Of a stretch of 64,000 bases of DNA, positions 25,186 to 36,779 are shown piece after piece. The notes under the pieces are model-generated. The model saw only the letters and a program-made list of their open reading frames with translations. It was not told the origin of the DNA and made no database searches. The DNA comes from Cricetomys ansorgei (taxonomy: Eukaryota; Chordata; Mammalia; Rodentia; Nesomyidae). The position numbers were made by a program, and so were the translations under genes. Each line of letters opens with the position of its first letter. Positions within the stretch are counted from its first letter, which is position 1. The stretch covers positions 524,501 through 588,500 of the forward strand of contig JAMJFZ010000674.1 of assembly GCA_026225945.1 (NCBI GenBank), written 5' to 3'.

Positions 25186-25277
25186 CAGGTGATTGGCACT
25201 TGGAAATTATTCACATTTAACAAACTTGGTCATAAAATACAGAAAAAAGTATACATATTTTCTAACTTTTATTTCAG

Positions 25278-25428
25278 TAAACCCTCCTCAGGATTTTAAA
25301 ATCCTGGATCCGGATTACTGGGTTATCTCTATTTGCAATGGAAACCTCCTGTGGCTATTGAAGAATTTAAGGAATGCACATTAGAATATGAATTAAAATA
25401 CCGAAATGTCGATAGTGAAAGTTGGAAG
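25278..25428 (+). CDS. Il13ra2: Il13ra2 coding exon 2, first receptor domain, with a 1-nt deletion
   Basis: The exon sits between TTTCAG and GTAAGT. It begins with the conserved Asn-Pro-Pro-Gln-Asp-Phe of the first fibronectin-type domain and reads in frame to an Asp codon at 25307-25309. The family then has Pro-Gly, but here CC at 25310-25311 is followed directly by GGA, so one base is missing. From 25312 the original protein resumes in the shifted frame for exactly 39 codons to the exon end (Gly-Leu-Leu-Gly-Tyr ... Ser-Trp-Lys). Without repair, translation ends at TAG 25382-25384. Coding exon 2 covers residues 27-77 of the intact numbering. Confidence 0.88.
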
Positions 25429-26400
25429 GTAAGTAAAGCATGGCTGGCAACATCATAATGATCTGATCATTAGATTTTTTTTTGTAACCCCTGACTTTAG
25501 TATCTACTGCTTCATGTGTTTTAATAGTTAATTAGTACAGGAACAGCTTTCATGTGAGCTTCTGTGTTCTGCACATCTTTATGAATGTATTTTCACCTCA
25601 TCCAATATTATGACTACCCCTGGAAGTACAAGGAAGAAAACTAGGTCTCATAGAACATGAATTTGAAGAACATTTATTCATTTTGCTAAATTTTACTGTT
25701 TTTGTTATATGAGTTTATTTTGTATTATTCTAACAAAATACCTGAAGTTGAATTAAATCTTTGCATACATATCACATAAACACAGCATTGTTCTTTACAT
25801 GTATGGCAAGATCTCAATGAAAGCTTATTGAATTGTTAGCTATTTATACAGTCAACTATTGTATTCAATCAGAACTCTGTTGCAGAAGGTATCCCATTAG
25901 CACTGTAATTCAATCAGGTGGTTTTAATGAATAATTCAAGTCAAATATTTATAAAAGAACTTTTTAGACAAGACACTCGACTAAGTTTCTGAAATGTAAG
26001 ACTATATCATATATTATTTCATCTTTTAAAAACTTACAAATTGTCTAATTTCTACAAGTGCCTCTGAGACTTTTTTATTTTATGTGGTTCCTGAGGGTTT
26101 CATGGTGTATCTGAAAGTGACAAATCATTTGCCATATTTGCAAAAAATATATTTCCAAGTTGTTACCAGTTCGTGTTCCTATCACAGAGCCTTTCCCCTT
26201 ACTAAATGTTTTCTGTTTTGCTTGTTTCGAATGATCTTTTCAATTGATGGCATGTACAGAGGTGATCTCTGCCAGAAATATAATTGAGGTACTATAGCAA
26301 ATAATCACTTAGATTTTAATAAATCATTTAGTCTCATTAATGTGAATCACCATTCCATGTATTTCTAAAATGAACTGTGTTTCATCTTTTTATCAAACAG

Positions 26401-26553
26401 ACCATCATTACTAGGAATCTAATTTACAAGGATGGGTTTGATCTTAACAGACGCATTGAAGGAAAGATACGTACACATTGTCAGAGCAGTGTACAAATGG
26501 ATCAGCTGTTCAAAGTTCATGGACAGAAGCTTCTTATTCGATATCAGATGAAG
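26401..26553 (+). CDS. Il13ra2: Il13ra2 coding exon 3, with a second 1-nt deletion
   Basis: The acceptor is ...CAAACAG. The exon reads Thr-Ile-Ile-Thr-Arg-Asn-Leu-Ile-Tyr-Lys-Asp-Gly, as in mouse, then Arg-Thr-His at 26470-26478. Only TG (26479-26480) remains where the family has a Leu codon. The expected Ser-Glu-x-Cys-Thr-Asn-Gly-Ser follows in the shifted frame, with 24 clean codons to the exon end. The lost base is probably a T from a TTT run. The donor is GTTAGA, weaker than the other donors of the gene. Intact numbering is residues 78-128. Confidence 0.86.
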
Positions 26554-27086
26554 GTTAGATCAACATTTCTTTTTCACATTTGATATTATCAGAAAAAAAC
26601 CCACATACAGAATAAATTCCTTAATGCTTGTATATGTGATTTTATGCACAGTAAATCCTGTGACAGTTAGGTACAAAATAGAATCTTAGTATATGTGACT
26701 TGGCTTTTTGAACTCATTAAATCAACAAACATTTTTTAAACTAAGATGCATCCTATTAGTAGAGTCTCCATCCTAATAGTAGAGTCTCAGTATGGAGCCA
26801 TATCAGTAAACATGAATGTGCATTTCGCCAATTGCTGAGAACATCTTGGAACAATCAATTGAACACCTGGACATAAACTACTGTCAGTAAATAAGCCCTC
26901 AATGTTTTCAGGTTTGCGTGGCCTCCTTATAGCAAAGTGATTTCTGATAACATCCTTTTGCAATGTTTCTTGTTATATTGGTTGCTGAATGAAGTGGCAA
27001 GGCCAAAGGAAATAAAATTGCATATTGATTACATAGATGATTTGTCACCATGTCTCTCAAATATTCATAGTTGCTTCATTTCTTAG

Positions 27087-27207
27087 GAAGCCTGGAAACT
27101 AAAATTCAGGATATGAAGTGTATATATTACAATTGGCAGTATTTGGTCTGCTCTTGGAAGCCTGGCAAGAGAGTACATTCTGATACCAACTATACTATGT
27201 TTTTCTG
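27087..27207 (+). CDS. Il13ra2: Il13ra2 coding exon 4, start of second receptor domain
   Basis: Acceptor TTCTTAG, donor GTAAGT; enters in phase 1 and leaves in phase 2. The exon holds Lys-Ile-Gln-Asp-Met-Lys-Cys-Ile-Tyr-Tyr-Asn-Trp followed by Leu-Val-Cys-Ser-Trp-Lys-Pro-Gly. This is the paired-cysteine signature of the cytokine receptor family at the start of the second domain. No stop or indel is seen. Residues are about 129-168. Confidence 0.92.
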
Positions 27208-27544
27208 GTAAGTATTTTTAGCCTTACAATTCCACATGGACAAACATCTCTCAGATGGACCATGGTACAAGCAACTATATTTCTACTGAATTACAATCAG
27301 TATCTTCACCCGAGTTTTATTTATGATGAAAAGTATTCATAATCATATGGGAATTTCAGGCTGAAGATACTGCAAGGCAGTCTGTGACTATTTCTATCCA
27401 GGAAGAATTATTATAACCTATAGGTAGCTGGGCTTATAATTTTCAAAGTTTGAGTGTATTTTATACATTTAGCTTTTTAAAAAGCAGTTATCTGTTAAAC
27501 TGGATCTTCTTGAGGTTTCCTTAACTGTTAGTGAAACTTTTAAA

Positions 27545-27835
27545 CATAGAGTCTTTTAAAGATTTTATTTCCAACACATATTTAATACATTCTGGTCACA
27601 TCCTTTCCCGCCTTTGTTTATTTGCTCTCAACAAGCCCCCTCATACCGTCTTATCCTTTTGTTTTGTTTTAATTTTCATGTTGTGGTCACCTGGGTTTAA
27701 CTAGGGAAACTCATGTGAGTATGAGTTTGGAGCATGGGTGACTTTTCAGTGGCTATGTCACTGAAAATATAGTCCCCCTCCCCCAGCAACAGTTTCTTAA
27801 TTGCTTCATGGTAACACAATCACCACATCCTGACA
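27545..27835 (-). mobile_element. L1 3' UTR fragment in Il13ra2 intron 4
   Basis: 'aaagattttatttccaacac', 'gtttaactagggaaactcat', 'catgggtgacttttcagtgg' and 'ccctcccccagcaac', as in reverse rodent L1 3' UTRs. Confidence 0.55.
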
Positions 27836-27879
27836 TTCTTTTGCTCAATTGCACATCTGTTTTTCATTTCCTATCTTTA

Positions 27880-28420
27880 CTGTAAGAACCTTCCTTTAGA
27901 GGCCTCTCATTCCTCGCCTGGACAACTGCCATGACCTCCCAAATAGTGGTTGCTCTGCTAGCAGCATTTTTCTTCCTGTTCGTTCTGTGCACTGTAGCCA
28001 CCCTTGTCTTCTTTTTCATTTTTATATGCTATCCCTTTGACCGTATGCCCCCAGTGACTGCCCATTATGCCCAGAACCAATTCTCGGTTGCCTTTCAAGT
28101 TTTTACCTCACTGTATCTCTCACTACCTTTCTAAAACGATAGTCTGCTATGCCCAGTATAAGAATTCTACTCTGTATAGATCTATCTCTACATGCTTTTC
28201 CTTATCCATGTCTTTGCTTTTGTGCATCCCGTTATCTGGAATGGCTTGTGGCTCATCCCTTGTATCAATTCTTCCTCCTCCTTCCAGGCCCATGTGATAT
28301 CTAAATTCATTGACTCTTTGTTGATCATGGCAGCTTCTGTTCACCTTTGCTACTGAACTATTACTTTTTGTAGCTCTTTATTGTTCAGGTGGTACTTAAA
28401 CTTATTGCATACATATATAC
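27880..28420 (+). mobile_element. L2-like relic in Il13ra2 intron 4
   Basis: Pyrimidine-rich sequence with 'gcatcccgttatctggaatg', 'ccttccaggcccatgtga' and 'tgtagctctttattg' follows the order of an L2 3' end. Very diverged. Short open frames here are not genes. Confidence 0.4.
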
Positions 28421-28921
28421 CTCACTTTCGCAAATTCAGAAATTATGCATTTACTAAAGAAAGACAAAGCAGAAGAAGACAAAATTGTAGTATTTGTGAG
28501 CTTTCAGCCCTAACTATGATTGCATCTTTTAAAAGAAAAACATGATATAACTGATTGGGGATAAAGTAAAGTACTTCTGAGTACTTTGTGGTTGGATAGT
28601 CTTGGACAAAAAAGAATTTCCTCTTGGGGTATGCTTCACTTTCCGTATCTTGAATTGGATGGATACATTTCTAATTTTATGTTCATTAAATAAATAAGTA
28701 CCAAATACTTATAAAACAAAAGACATTGCTCTAGATTTTAAAACATGCAACATAAGAGTAACACACAGAAGCTGCCCTCTTCACATAGTCATTCATGTTT
28801 AACATAACTTCATCCTCACTTAGTGAAAGGGGGAGGAATAAATATTAACATTTTCCAGATTGTAAGCCATTTTTTACTGACACAAAGTCACGCAGTTAAT
28901 CTTTGTAAACTCAGTTATCAA

Positions 28922-29075
28922 TTGGGCATGGTGATGTATACCCGTCATGCCAGATTTTGGGAGGCTGATAAGTAACAATCATGAGTTTGACACCCAGACC
29001 CCTGGGATACATAGTAAGTTCCAGGATAGCCTGGGTTACATAGTGAAACTCTCTGTCAAAGCATAATAAATAAAG
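28922..29075 (+). mobile_element. Diverged B1 SINE in Il13ra2 intron 4
   Basis: Starts GGGCATGGTGATGTATACCC and contains GGGAGGCTGA and 'ccaggatagcctgggttaca', with an AATAAATAAA tail. Older than the B1 in intron 8. Confidence 0.75.
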
Positions 29076-29884
29076 TGAATCTTAGAAATGAAGTCTTCCA
29101 GACTGTAAGCAGACAGTTTAACCAAGAAATTACAGTTTACAAACACTTACCTAAAGTAGGGCACTTGGTGTGAAGTTCATTTAATAGAGTCTAGATATTT
29201 TTGTTAGCTCCTCATCAGCTGTTAGGCTGGTCTCATTTCAGAAAAGAGTTTTGACTGCTTTTAAAACTAAAGTCACATTTTGCATTATGAACTGTCCTTT
29301 AGGAAAATAAAACAAGGATTATTGCTTTATAAATCAGTTGGAAAAAAACCTCTTCCATTCCCATCAACTGTACTTCTGAAGCAAAGTTAACTTTAAATGA
29401 CATGGCAAAATTTCTTGCTCAAGACAAAGGGAAAACTACACTGCATTTGCCAAACTACTTCGCCTTGTTCATCTCATACCTGTTCTAGTTGGCTTTTATC
29501 AGACTTATATCTTAGTGTGTTACAACATTAGAGGATTTCTTTTGGTTTTACGAAATTTAGGAATAATTTTTATATCTGCTTTTAAATTTGCTTTATCCTC
29601 AAATAGTTTTCTCAATCAAATATTATCAAGGCTACCTTAATATTCCAAATCTTTGATTCACAAACTTTGATGAGTCAACAAAAACTAAATAGTAAATACT
29701 AATGCTTGGGTTTCTTTGAGATTTTATGAAGATTCACATTGAACCGAAGCTCCATGAAATGAATTATGTCTGTCTCCCCTACTGTTGAATCCTCATGATT
29801 ATCATTGTTTGTAGTATATATTAGGTACTCAAAAGCATAGTATGCTGTTAAAATATTTTTTCATCATTTGGTAATCTTTTTGCA

Positions 29885-30115
29885 ACTTGACATTTTATTT
29901 CTTGAGACTGTTATACATGTGTACCATATTTACATAGTTTTCCCCCCTCCTTCCCCTCCCTCCAACTGATTTCATAAACCCCCAATCTCTCTTAAATTAA
30001 TGACCTCTTTTTATAATTATTATTGTTACATATATATGTTTATGTATCTATTTACAAAGATATATATAATCTACTGAATCAATACATTGTGCTTATATGT
30101 ATATTTCATACAACG
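29885..30115 (-). mobile_element. L1 3' end, antisense, Il13ra2 intron 4
   Basis: 'tttacatagttttcccccct', 'ccttcccctccctccaactg' and 'cctctttttataattattat' match a reverse L1 tail. It ends about 80 bp before coding exon 5. Confidence 0.6.
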
Positions 30116-30192
30116 TCATTATGATGATTGAATACTGAATACCAGGATACAAAAAGAACTGAACAATGCCTGAAATAGTTCTTTTCTTATAG

Positions 30193-30377
30193 GTATGAGG
30201 GCTTGGATCATGCCTTGCAGTGTGTCAATTACCTCCAGGATAATGACAAAAATGTTGGATGCAAACTTTCTGATTTGGAGTCATCAGACTATAAAGATTT
30301 CTTTATCCGTGTCAATGGGTCTTCAAAATTTGAGCCTATCAGATCCAGCTATTCCATTTTTCAACTTCAAAACATAG
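30193..30377 (+). CDS. Il13ra2: Il13ra2 coding exon 5, second receptor domain
   Basis: Acceptor TTATAG, donor GTGATA. The exon reads Tyr-Glu-Gly-Leu-Asp-His-Ala-Leu-Gln-Cys through Ile-Arg-Ser-Ser-Tyr ... Gln-Leu-Gln-Asn-Ile, as in mouse and human. The frame is clean over 61 codons. Residue 208 (CGT at 30308-30310) is Arg where the human protein, and mouse as I recall it, has Cys before Val-Asn-Gly-Ser-Ser. The Asn-Gly-Ser glycosylation sequon beside it is kept. Confidence 0.93.
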
Positions 30378-30734
30378 GTGATATGAACAAACGTAAACTT
30401 CAAATCCATTGATTCGAATTTAGGCTGTTTTTAAGGAGGCAGGAGAGGCAAGAGGAGAGGGTGAGATTTATGAAAGCAATAAAAGTGCAAAGCCAGAAAC
30501 ATAAAGGCAGCAGAGTAATGAGGAAGGAGAGAAGATATTGAGAGAAATACAAAATAGCATGGTTTTTAGAGAGCACAATTCATTTTCTAGCTTCATGATG
30601 TCTCTGCTATTTAGTACTTTTGTCTAGTGTCAGTAAATAACTAATTATATAATGTATCAATCTTGACTTCAAATGACAGATGATTGAGAACCAAAACATT
30701 TTTATATTTCCTGAATTTGTATTCTCCATTCTAA

Positions 30735-30870
30735 CAGTTGTAAGAGTAAGGGGTTCTAGAATCAGGCAGGCCTACATTTGAACCGTGGGTCGACCTTTCT
30801 CTAATTGTATGAGTTTGGGTGTGTGGCTTAAGGTCTCTTTTTCAATTCCTTATCATATTCATGAAGACAG
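30735..30870 (+). mobile_element. MIR-like SINE relic, Il13ra2 intron 5
   Basis: 'gggttctagaatcaggcagg', 'cctacatttgaaccgtgg' and 'gtgtggcttaaggtctcttt' match the MIR 5' half. Confidence 0.55.
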
Positions 30871-31293
30871 TGCAAGACCATGCTACATCCCAGCACAATG
30901 TCATATATTTGATGACCACAGCATAAGGGTCAGTAAGAAAGTGGTTGCAACGGTAGGGGCAATGGTGATTTGGTTCTTATTTCTACAGTTGCAAAATGGG
31001 AAAATGATTACAATGATTTGGGTCTTTTTGTTTTTCCTATTGGCCTTAGATAATTATCAGTGTGAAGTTTATCAGAAGCAAATGAACAAAAATATTTCCG
31101 AAATAACCAAGTTTATCAAGAAATTCATGTTGATTGGCTAGCAAATGTTGGTTTTAAGTCACACCATAGGAGTAATCCTGAGCCTCTTAGTTTGTCTCTG
31201 AAAGTTTCTGTTATGGGGTGTCCTTAGCTTTGGATGAGAGCTACTGCTAACTTAGGAACTTTCACGTTGAAGTGGCTTCCTTGTGCTTTTCAG

Positions 31294-31439
31294 TTAAACC
31301 ATTGCCACCAGAATTCCTTCATATTAGTGTGGAGAATTCTGTTGACATCAGAATGAAATGGAGCATGCCTGGAGGGCCCATTCCACCAAGATGTTACACA
31401 TATGAAGTTGTGGTACGAGAAGACGATATTTCCTGGGAG
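31294..31439 (+). CDS. Il13ra2: Il13ra2 coding exon 6, third receptor domain
   Basis: Acceptor TTTTCAG, donor GTACGG. The exon reads Lys-Pro-Leu-Pro-Pro-Glu-Phe-Leu and ends Glu-Asp-Asp-Ile-Ser-Trp-Glu, very close to mouse. It contains Met-Lys-Trp-Ser and Pro-Pro-Arg-Cys-Tyr of the membrane-proximal fibronectin-type domain. The frame is clean. Residues are about 231-279. Confidence 0.93.
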
Positions 31440-31745
31440 GTACGGATATTGTACTTAATTGCTAAAATCAAAAATGTAACATTTTAAATATAATAAATAC
31501 TAAAGAATCAGAATCTGTTGCTCTTCAAAAGAGGGTTAGACCATCACAAGTATTGTAGTTTGCTTTCCAGAAGGGCAAATCCAGTGAACAAAGAAAATAT
31601 AAAAATGTATAACTAATCATGCCAATTTTAAAGTTGCAAAAGACCCTGGAGACACTCTAGTTACTTGTTTCCAATTTTGTTTTAACAAATTAAATTTCTC
31701 CAGGAAACTGAAATGGATTGTACAGACCTTAGGTAAGACACAAAC

Positions 31746-31748
<3 letters not shown>

Positions 31749-31781
<33 letters not shown>

Positions 31782-31782
31782 A
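31749..31782. repeat. (CA)n microsatellite, Il13ra2 intron 6
   Basis: About 34 bp of CA. Confidence 0.95.
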
Positions 31783-32782
31783 CTTCTTGAGGTAAAACCA
31801 TGAGGTTAAAATTAGCAGTTCTCAGGGATACAAGAGATTTCCCAGAGAAGAAGGGCTTGTAAAAGGTTGTGATGGTTGGAGACTAATTCCTTTCAGGCAT
31901 TATTGACATGATTTCTTTAACCCTACATTGGTGTATGCTGCTTTGCTTTTTTTGTTTCCAATTTAGAGATTTGTAGAGACAAGAAGGTGAACTACTGATT
32001 CTCAATGACTCAATTCGTACACAGATGAGAAAAATGGTATCTGAGTCACTATACATGTCCCAGGGAGGAGAACTGACTCATAGTCAAATAATTAGAAATA
32101 GACTCACAGCCTGAGTCCCAGACCACTTAATTCTATACTATTCTCAAGGCTCTGGAGATAAGTTAAATGAAGTGAGAGCAGTCAGAGTGAATGAGGAGAA
32201 CTCTAGCGCTTTGAAGTGAAAGCCTCAAGTAATTTCTTTAGTTTTCCTCCCATGTGATTCCTGTGAGAGCATCCCATGTTTTGTGGTAGTCTCATACTAG
32301 ACGTTTTTGTGCCAGTTTCTGAACACATGAGCCTTCAAACGATAATCAGAACAAAAGGAGGAGGGGATACATTTTGAATATGAACATTCCAGTTTCCATA
32401 AAATCAGCATGCTCATGCCGGTTTTCTCTTTTAGTAATTCATCTTCCGCAGCTTTTCCCCACTTATAGAACCTGAAGTATCTGACACTGATCTGGACGTT
32501 ATGGGCATCAAGCTAAGTAGAGTTGTGCCATATTATGCAAGCAGTTCCCTATTATAAGTAACCAATTACCATGATAGGATAAAAGATGAAATTAAATACA
32601 GATGAGAAATGGAAGAAAAATGATTTTAAAAGAAGTCAGTGTACAGTGATGAGCAATGCTAGGATCATACCTTTCTAGTATCTCAATGTAGGTCTTTTAT
32701 GAGCAAAAATGTTTTGATGCTGAGTATAAGTGCTGTTGTACTTAGGTCAAACAAATATGCCTTATTTTTCCTTGGCTTTCAG

Positions 32783-32927
32783 TCTGCCACAGATAAAAAT
32801 GACATGAAATTGAAAAGGAGAACAAACGAAAGTGAAGAAGTATGCTTTTTTGTAAGGAGTAAAGTCAATATATATTGCTCAGATGATGGAATTTGGAGTG
32901 AATGGAGTGAAGAAGAATGCTGGGAAG
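32783..32927 (+). CDS. Il13ra2: Il13ra2 coding exon 7, WSEWS box
   Basis: Acceptor CTTTCAG, donor GTATGT. The exon reads Ser-Ala-Thr-Asp-Lys-Asn-Asp through Glu-Cys-Trp-Glu. The type I cytokine receptor box Trp-Ser-Glu-Trp-Ser is intact at 32894-32908 (residues 317-321). A Val-Arg-Ser occurs where I recall Val-Arg-Cys in mouse; human also has Ser. The frame is clean. Confidence 0.94.
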
Positions 32928-33227
32928 GTATGTACTAAAAGGATAGGAACTAAGTAACTGGGCCGTTTGCTAGCCCTCTCCGTATGCTTGGAAATACTGA
33001 GTTCAAAGGGATTTGTACATCATCTATAAATGGAGAAAAGGCAAGAACTTCAATAGAAGATAGGCTTACTAAACATCTCGTATTCATTTGGAACTTGGAG
33101 TCTTGTTCTGCTTTAACATCAATATTTTTGTTTCGCTGTTAAGAATATTTCAGGAAAACAGAAATTTTAAAGTAAGGGATGCAACTGACTCCAAGTATCT
33201 AATGTTACCTACGGGTCATTTCCTAAT

Positions 33228-33630
33228 TGAGATGTCCTGGATTCATGTCTGTGATAAAATATCCTGACTAAAAGCAACTTGGGGAAGAAAGGGCTTTTTT
33301 GACTCGTGATTCCAACTTACAGTCCATCATACCAGGGAAGTCTGGTTGGCAGAAATTTAAAACAGTTCCTCACATCGACAGTGAAGAGCAGAAAGCCATG
33401 ATTGCATGCATATTGCCACCACACAGGCAACTCACTCCTTTTCATTCAGTCCAGAACCTATCCCATGAAATAATGCTGCCATATTCAGGGTGAGTATTCC
33501 CACTTCTGTGAACCCAAATTAGAAAACGCCTTCTAAGCAAGGCCACAGGTCAACCTGTTCCAGACAATCTTTCATTGAGCCTCTCTTCACAGATGATTCT
33601 ACAGTATGTCAAAGCTGACAATTAAAACTA
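33228..33630 (+). repeat. Abundant rodent interspersed repeat (family not named), Il13ra2 intron 7
   Basis: Contains 'tgtctgtgataaaatatcct', 'gcaacttggggaagaaaggg', 'cagtccatcat' and 'gctgacaattaaaactac'. I recognise this as a very common rodent repeat of about 400 bp, but cannot name its family with confidence. Copies of the same kind lie at 36780-36988, 40885-41250, 50020-50258 and 60252-60655. Confidence 0.6.
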
Positions 33631-34254
33631 CTCATCACAGATTTTATAACTAGGAATAGCAATCATTCCCCATACTAATACAAAGTGTTTTATGATAAAA
33701 ATATATTTAAGTTTCATAGTGATATAAACTTAAAAGTCTAGAAGGTGACACAAATATGATTTACTTCAGAATATATTAACATTATTGCGAATTACTGATA
33801 ATTATTCAAAACTGAAGAAACTCATCTTAGAACTTCTTATTTAGGTATTTAGATATGGATTCAGCTACAATTAATGTATAAATATGCACCGTAACCATTA
33901 ATCAATTTTTTCTCTTCCACATGTTTCTACTATAGTGATTTTACCTCCTACAAGTATAGCAGAGTCAATGTTCAACTTTGTTTATTAAACATTTTAAAAA
34001 TACCTACTCTATATCAGATTCCAGGGATTTTGGAACCACCAGTAATCATTACTTCTGTCAAGTCTATGTCACTCCCAAGTTGGGATGAAATAAACAATAA
34101 CCAAGCAAAATACATTATGTAACCACTAGGGATTATGGAGGAAATTAGTCAAGGTAAAGAAGAGTTCAAGCAAGAAATGGATGGAATCAGAGAGAACACT
34201 TTTACTGCTTCTACATTTTTCATTTCTGTTGCCACTCTCAGAAATCTGGAAAAC

Positions 34255-34256
<2 letters not shown>

Positions 34257-34293
<37 letters not shown>

Positions 34294-34302
34294 TGTGTGT
34301 GT
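34257..34302. repeat. (GT)n microsatellite, Il13ra2 intron 7
   Basis: About 46 bp of GT with one interruption. Confidence 0.95.
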
Positions 34303-34734
34303 TATGCTTTGAATTATATTTTGTCATTACTCCATAGGTTGTATAAAGTGGATTTTGTAATTTTCTTTGACACATAATCAAAATATACTTATTTTTCCAT
34401 TATAAATAATCTCCTCAGTAATGCTGATGACTGAGACTTATTTTGCTGTGTCAGGTATCCCATGATAGTGTCTTAATTAGACTCACAAGTTAGGAACAAA
34501 GAATTTTTGGACTTGTTTGTAGTTTTAGGTCTTTAGGATATATTTCTTCTTAGGTATTTCAATTTATAGAAAAACAGGACAATTTCAAGTATGTATATGT
34601 TTGTATATATACATACATTTAGTTTAAACAAGATATATTTATTTCCCACAATTCTGGGTGGTGAAAAACTGAGTTCATGTCATTAACCACAATCAGGCCA
34701 GTAGAAGAATCTTTTTAGGACAAATACATTTTAA

Positions 34735-35010
34735 TACTATTTTTATTAATTTTTTGCAAATTTTATGTGATATTATTTGATCATATTAACCCCTCCAAAC
34801 TCCTCTCATATCTACTCTCTCACCCTTTACTTCTTACTGTCCAAAGTTTAAGTTGGCATTTCATATCTGCTGGGAAAGGGAGAGTAAGATTTCCTTAATA
34901 ATATGACTCCTGTTCAGTTGACCACACTCCAGGTCAGGCCTCACTCCCATGAACAGATGGGTAACACAAACTCAACTTAAACGGGGGCGAGGGGAAGTAG
35001 GGCAAGCGTA
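34735..35010 (-). mobile_element. L1 3' UTR, antisense, Il13ra2 intron 7
   Basis: 'gatcatattaacccctccaa', 'gttgaccacactccaggtca' and 'gaacagatgggtaacacaaa' match reverse rodent L1 3' UTR sequence. Confidence 0.6.
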
Positions 35011-35434
35011 TTTTTGGCAATGAAATAACTTCTTAGGAACTGTCTTGACTGGAGAACATAAACAGAGCCTCATGAAAGGAGCTGTCTGTCTGCCTTGCCA
35101 TTGTTAATTTTGCATTTCAGGAAACTTACACTGTCAGTTACTTCTCTGGAAATTACCCTAGTAAATCTCTATTATGCTAAGCATGTGAATTTGGCTCAAA
35201 ACTTAATCGAAGAAAGCTAAGATCTTATGGGAATACGACAGAGACAAAGTTGAGATAGGAGGTAGATTTATAGGTCTGGCTCTAAAATTTAGTATGCTGT
35301 GTATTATTTCAAAACAAGTCAGAGATACTAGACTTGGAAGGACAGATTTGTTTACAGTTTAAGTATCTTGGCTGACAGTTCTTACTGTGCAGAAGTAACA
35401 CTAATACATCACTCTCGGGTGTTGTGATCTCTTG

Positions 35435-35543
35435 GTGCTAGAATGCCTTCCTCTAGGATGTTCAAGGCCTGGGGTTTGATGACTACCACCACTAAAACAA
35501 AAAAACAAAAAAAAAAAAAAACAAAAAAAAAACAGAAAAAAAA
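35435..35543 (+). mobile_element. ID-type SINE with long A-rich tail, Il13ra2 intron 7
   Basis: 'gttcaaggcctggggtttga' then 'ctaccaccact', followed by about 50 bp of A-rich sequence (35494-35543). This matches the 3' half and tail of a tRNA-derived ID-like SINE. Confidence 0.5.
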
Positions 35544-36056
35544 TGTCACATCAAAAATGCCAAACAGCAAATTCATTTCTTATTTTTCATTATCTAAATT
35601 TCACTATCTAAAGTATGAGACAAATTTTAAAAGATGACCTTGTAAAGTTAGCTTTATTATCTTCATATGTATCTTTATTAAAGACCACACTGTGTTCCTG
35701 AGAGTTAGGAGATATATAAGACTTATTGTCTAATCACGTGTCTCGTGTTTTATGGGTTTTTTTTTAAATGAAAAATGTCACAACGTCAAACTGTGAGGAA
35801 AATTACATGTGCTTTGGGAGTTATCTTTCTAATTGAAAGGGGATTGATGTCGCAGTTCAGCAAGGCAGTTCTTTGGTATGAAAAGTTCACAAAAGGAATG
35901 TGAAATTGTAACCCAACTGTGGTGTCTGTGCATTGGCAAGTATGTCACTTTAACTCCATCTGTATACTATTGACTATTTGTTAAATAACCAAGTTTCAAA
36001 AGTCTTTATAAACGTTTAACATTTCTTTTTTTTATTGTGATTTTTTTAAATTCTAG

Positions 36057-36172
36057 GTTACACGATGTCAGACACAAAGATTATTTTCATAGTACCAGTT
36101 TGTCTTTTCTTTGTATTCCTCTTACTACTACTTTGCCTAATTGTGGATAAAGAAGAGCCAAAACCGTCATTG
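36057..36172 (+). CDS. Il13ra2: Il13ra2 coding exon 8, transmembrane segment
   Basis: Acceptor TTCTAG, donor GTAAGT. After a short juxtamembrane stretch the exon encodes about 22 hydrophobic residues (36080-36145, rich in Ile, Leu, Phe and Val). Charged Asp-Lys-Glu-Glu then marks the cytoplasmic side. This is the single membrane pass of IL13RA2. The frame is clean. Confidence 0.92.
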
Positions 36173-36445
36173 GTAAGTTGTTTAAGGTTGTATTATGTCT
36201 TAAACAGTAGACACACAAAAGTAAGACGTCCAGAACTTATAGACCTGCATTTTATACTTTTGCCTCCTCATTATGGGGTATAATTGATACTATATATATT
36301 ATGATGATATCATTAGAAAATAGTCATTTACAATTGATACTGAAAGCCCACATTTTCAGGAATGCAGATTAATTTTTCCAAAGTGGAAAAAAAATGCTTT
36401 GGACCACAAAATGCTACAGATCTTTAGATTAAAAAAGTACTGTTT

Positions 36446-36600
36446 CCTGGCTATGGTGGCACACACCTTTAATAGCATTTGGGAGGCAGAGGCAGGTGGA
36501 TCTGTGTGAGTTCAAGGCCAGCCTAGTCTACAGAATGAATTCCAGGATAGCCAGAGTTACAACAGAGAAATCCTGTCTTGGAAAATGAGAGAGAGAGGTG
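36446..36600 (+). mobile_element. B1 SINE in Il13ra2 intron 8
   Basis: Reads as a B1: a GGTGGCACACACCTTTAA promoter box, GGGAGGCAGAGGCAGGTGGA, and 'tcaaggccagcctagtctac'. It ends in a GA-rich tail. Confidence 0.88.
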
Positions 36601-36779
36601 TGGGGGGGGGTAGGAGAGAGAGGGAAGAAAAAGGAAAAAGTAGAAAAAAATAAAACAGTACAGTGTGTAGACTTCAGAAGCAAACCAGGATTGGGAAGGG
36701 GTAAAATAACATAGGCAGCAGGAACAGCTGGCCACAAACATTTTCAATGAAAACGAGAGAGAAATAAATTCAGCTAACT

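Noticed and set aside
30785..31141. 118-codon open frame in Il13ra2 intron 5
   Set aside because: It begins in a MIR relic and shows no gene-like features.
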